In this document: in pieces, positions 56,000 through 56,148 of the stretch
Layout: each line of letters begins with the position of its first letter
How positions within the stretch are numbered: the stretch's first letter is position 1
Origin: Actinomycetes bacterium
GTDB taxonomy: Bacteria > Actinomycetota > Actinomycetes > Nanopelagicales > Nanopelagicaceae
Assembly (NCBI GenBank): GCA_025363635.1
Contig: JANYDL010000061.1
Coordinates: 1 to 56,148 of the forward strand
Length of the DNA: 56,148 nucleotides
Reading direction: 5' to 3'
The notes under the pieces: model-generated
The model's input: only the letters and a program-made list of their open reading frames with translations
Databases searched by the model: none
Told to the model about the DNA's origin: nothing
Made by a program: the position numbers and the translations under genes

Positions 56000-56148
56000 C
56001 GGTGAAAGTGTAGAGGTTGTAGAACCTTCAAATTGGAAATACCATCTTCTCCATGCAAGCGGGCATTCCTATTCAATCGACAACATGGCGAAATCTGATT
56101 GGTGTAAAGGATTCTCCCCCCAAGTGATATTAAATTCGAAAATTCATA
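56000..56148. other. right-edge intergenic sequence
   Basis: These 149 bases precede the YqhA gene. They contain a short inverted repeat, AGGTT-GTAG-AACCT (about 56012-56025), and an AT-rich end. No gene, RNA or clear promoter was recognised; a gene may begin beyond the edge. Confidence 0.4.

Overview
The window looks like a chromosomal segment of an actinobacterium (Actinomycetota). The gene order is the classic actinobacterial one: mraZ-rsmH-ftsL-ftsI-murE-murF-mraY-murD-ftsW-murG-murC-ftsQ-ftsZ-pgeF-yggS-sepF-yggT, then ileS, a TraR/DksA-type protein, lspA, rluD and dnaE, then his/trp genes, lgt, gltBD, pyk and a pdtaR-type ANTAR regulator. Further support comes from a PriA-type HisA, a sepF-ftsZ pair without ftsA, a DUF3040 protein and a Gram-positive/actinobacterial LexA box. 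The moderate GC and dense packing (most genes overlap by 1-14 bases) suggest a streamlined lineage such as freshwater Nanopelagicales (acI), but that placement is inference.

Layout. (1) 1-8.4 kb, minus strand: the start of a gene running off the left edge, pdtaR, an unusual class-I-shaped tRNA with a CAA anticodon directly abutting pdtaR, pyruvate kinase, and glutamate synthase (gltB-gltD). (2) 8.5-10.7 kb: VIT1-like membrane protein, lgt, and a DsbA-like thiol oxidoreductase. (3) 10.8-20.7 kb: a single run hisD-hisC-hisB-hisH-priA-hisF-hisI-trpE-(56-aa membrane microprotein)-trpC-trpB-trpA, mostly with overlapping start/stop codons. (4) 20.7-26.6 kb: dnaE, rluD, lspA and a TraR/DksA zinc-finger protein with a long Lys/Ala-rich tail. 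(5) 26.6-30.0 kb, plus strand: a T-box riboswitch and ileS, the only long gene on the plus strand in the first 50 kb. (6) 30.0-46.9 kb, minus strand: the division and cell-wall (dcw) cluster, opened by mraZ with a five-repeat MraZ operator. (7) 47.0-52.4 kb: DUF3040 protein, then a LexA-box-headed operon DUF6504-dnaE2-dinB for damage-induced mutagenic synthesis. (8) 52.5-56.1 kb, accessory: an arsenate-reductase remnant, a TSUP permease, an MFS transporter, a YbaK-type editing protein and a YqhA-family membrane protein.

The genes form a core of amino-acid synthesis, replication and peptidoglycan/septum formation. Regulation visible in the sequence comprises the T-box (isoleucine-tRNA sensing), the MraZ operator, the LexA box, and inverted repeats ahead of gltB and ftsZ and between mraZ and rsmH. 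The most unusual items are the short-armed CAA tRNA fused to the pdtaR start, the conserved-looking slot for a 56-residue protein inside the trp genes, the nested hairpin between mraZ and rsmH, and an SOS operon where a catalytically intact DinB and a free-standing DUF6504 protein accompany DnaE2. No CRISPR array, prophage or insertion sequence was seen, and no stretch longer than 300 bases lacks a gene.
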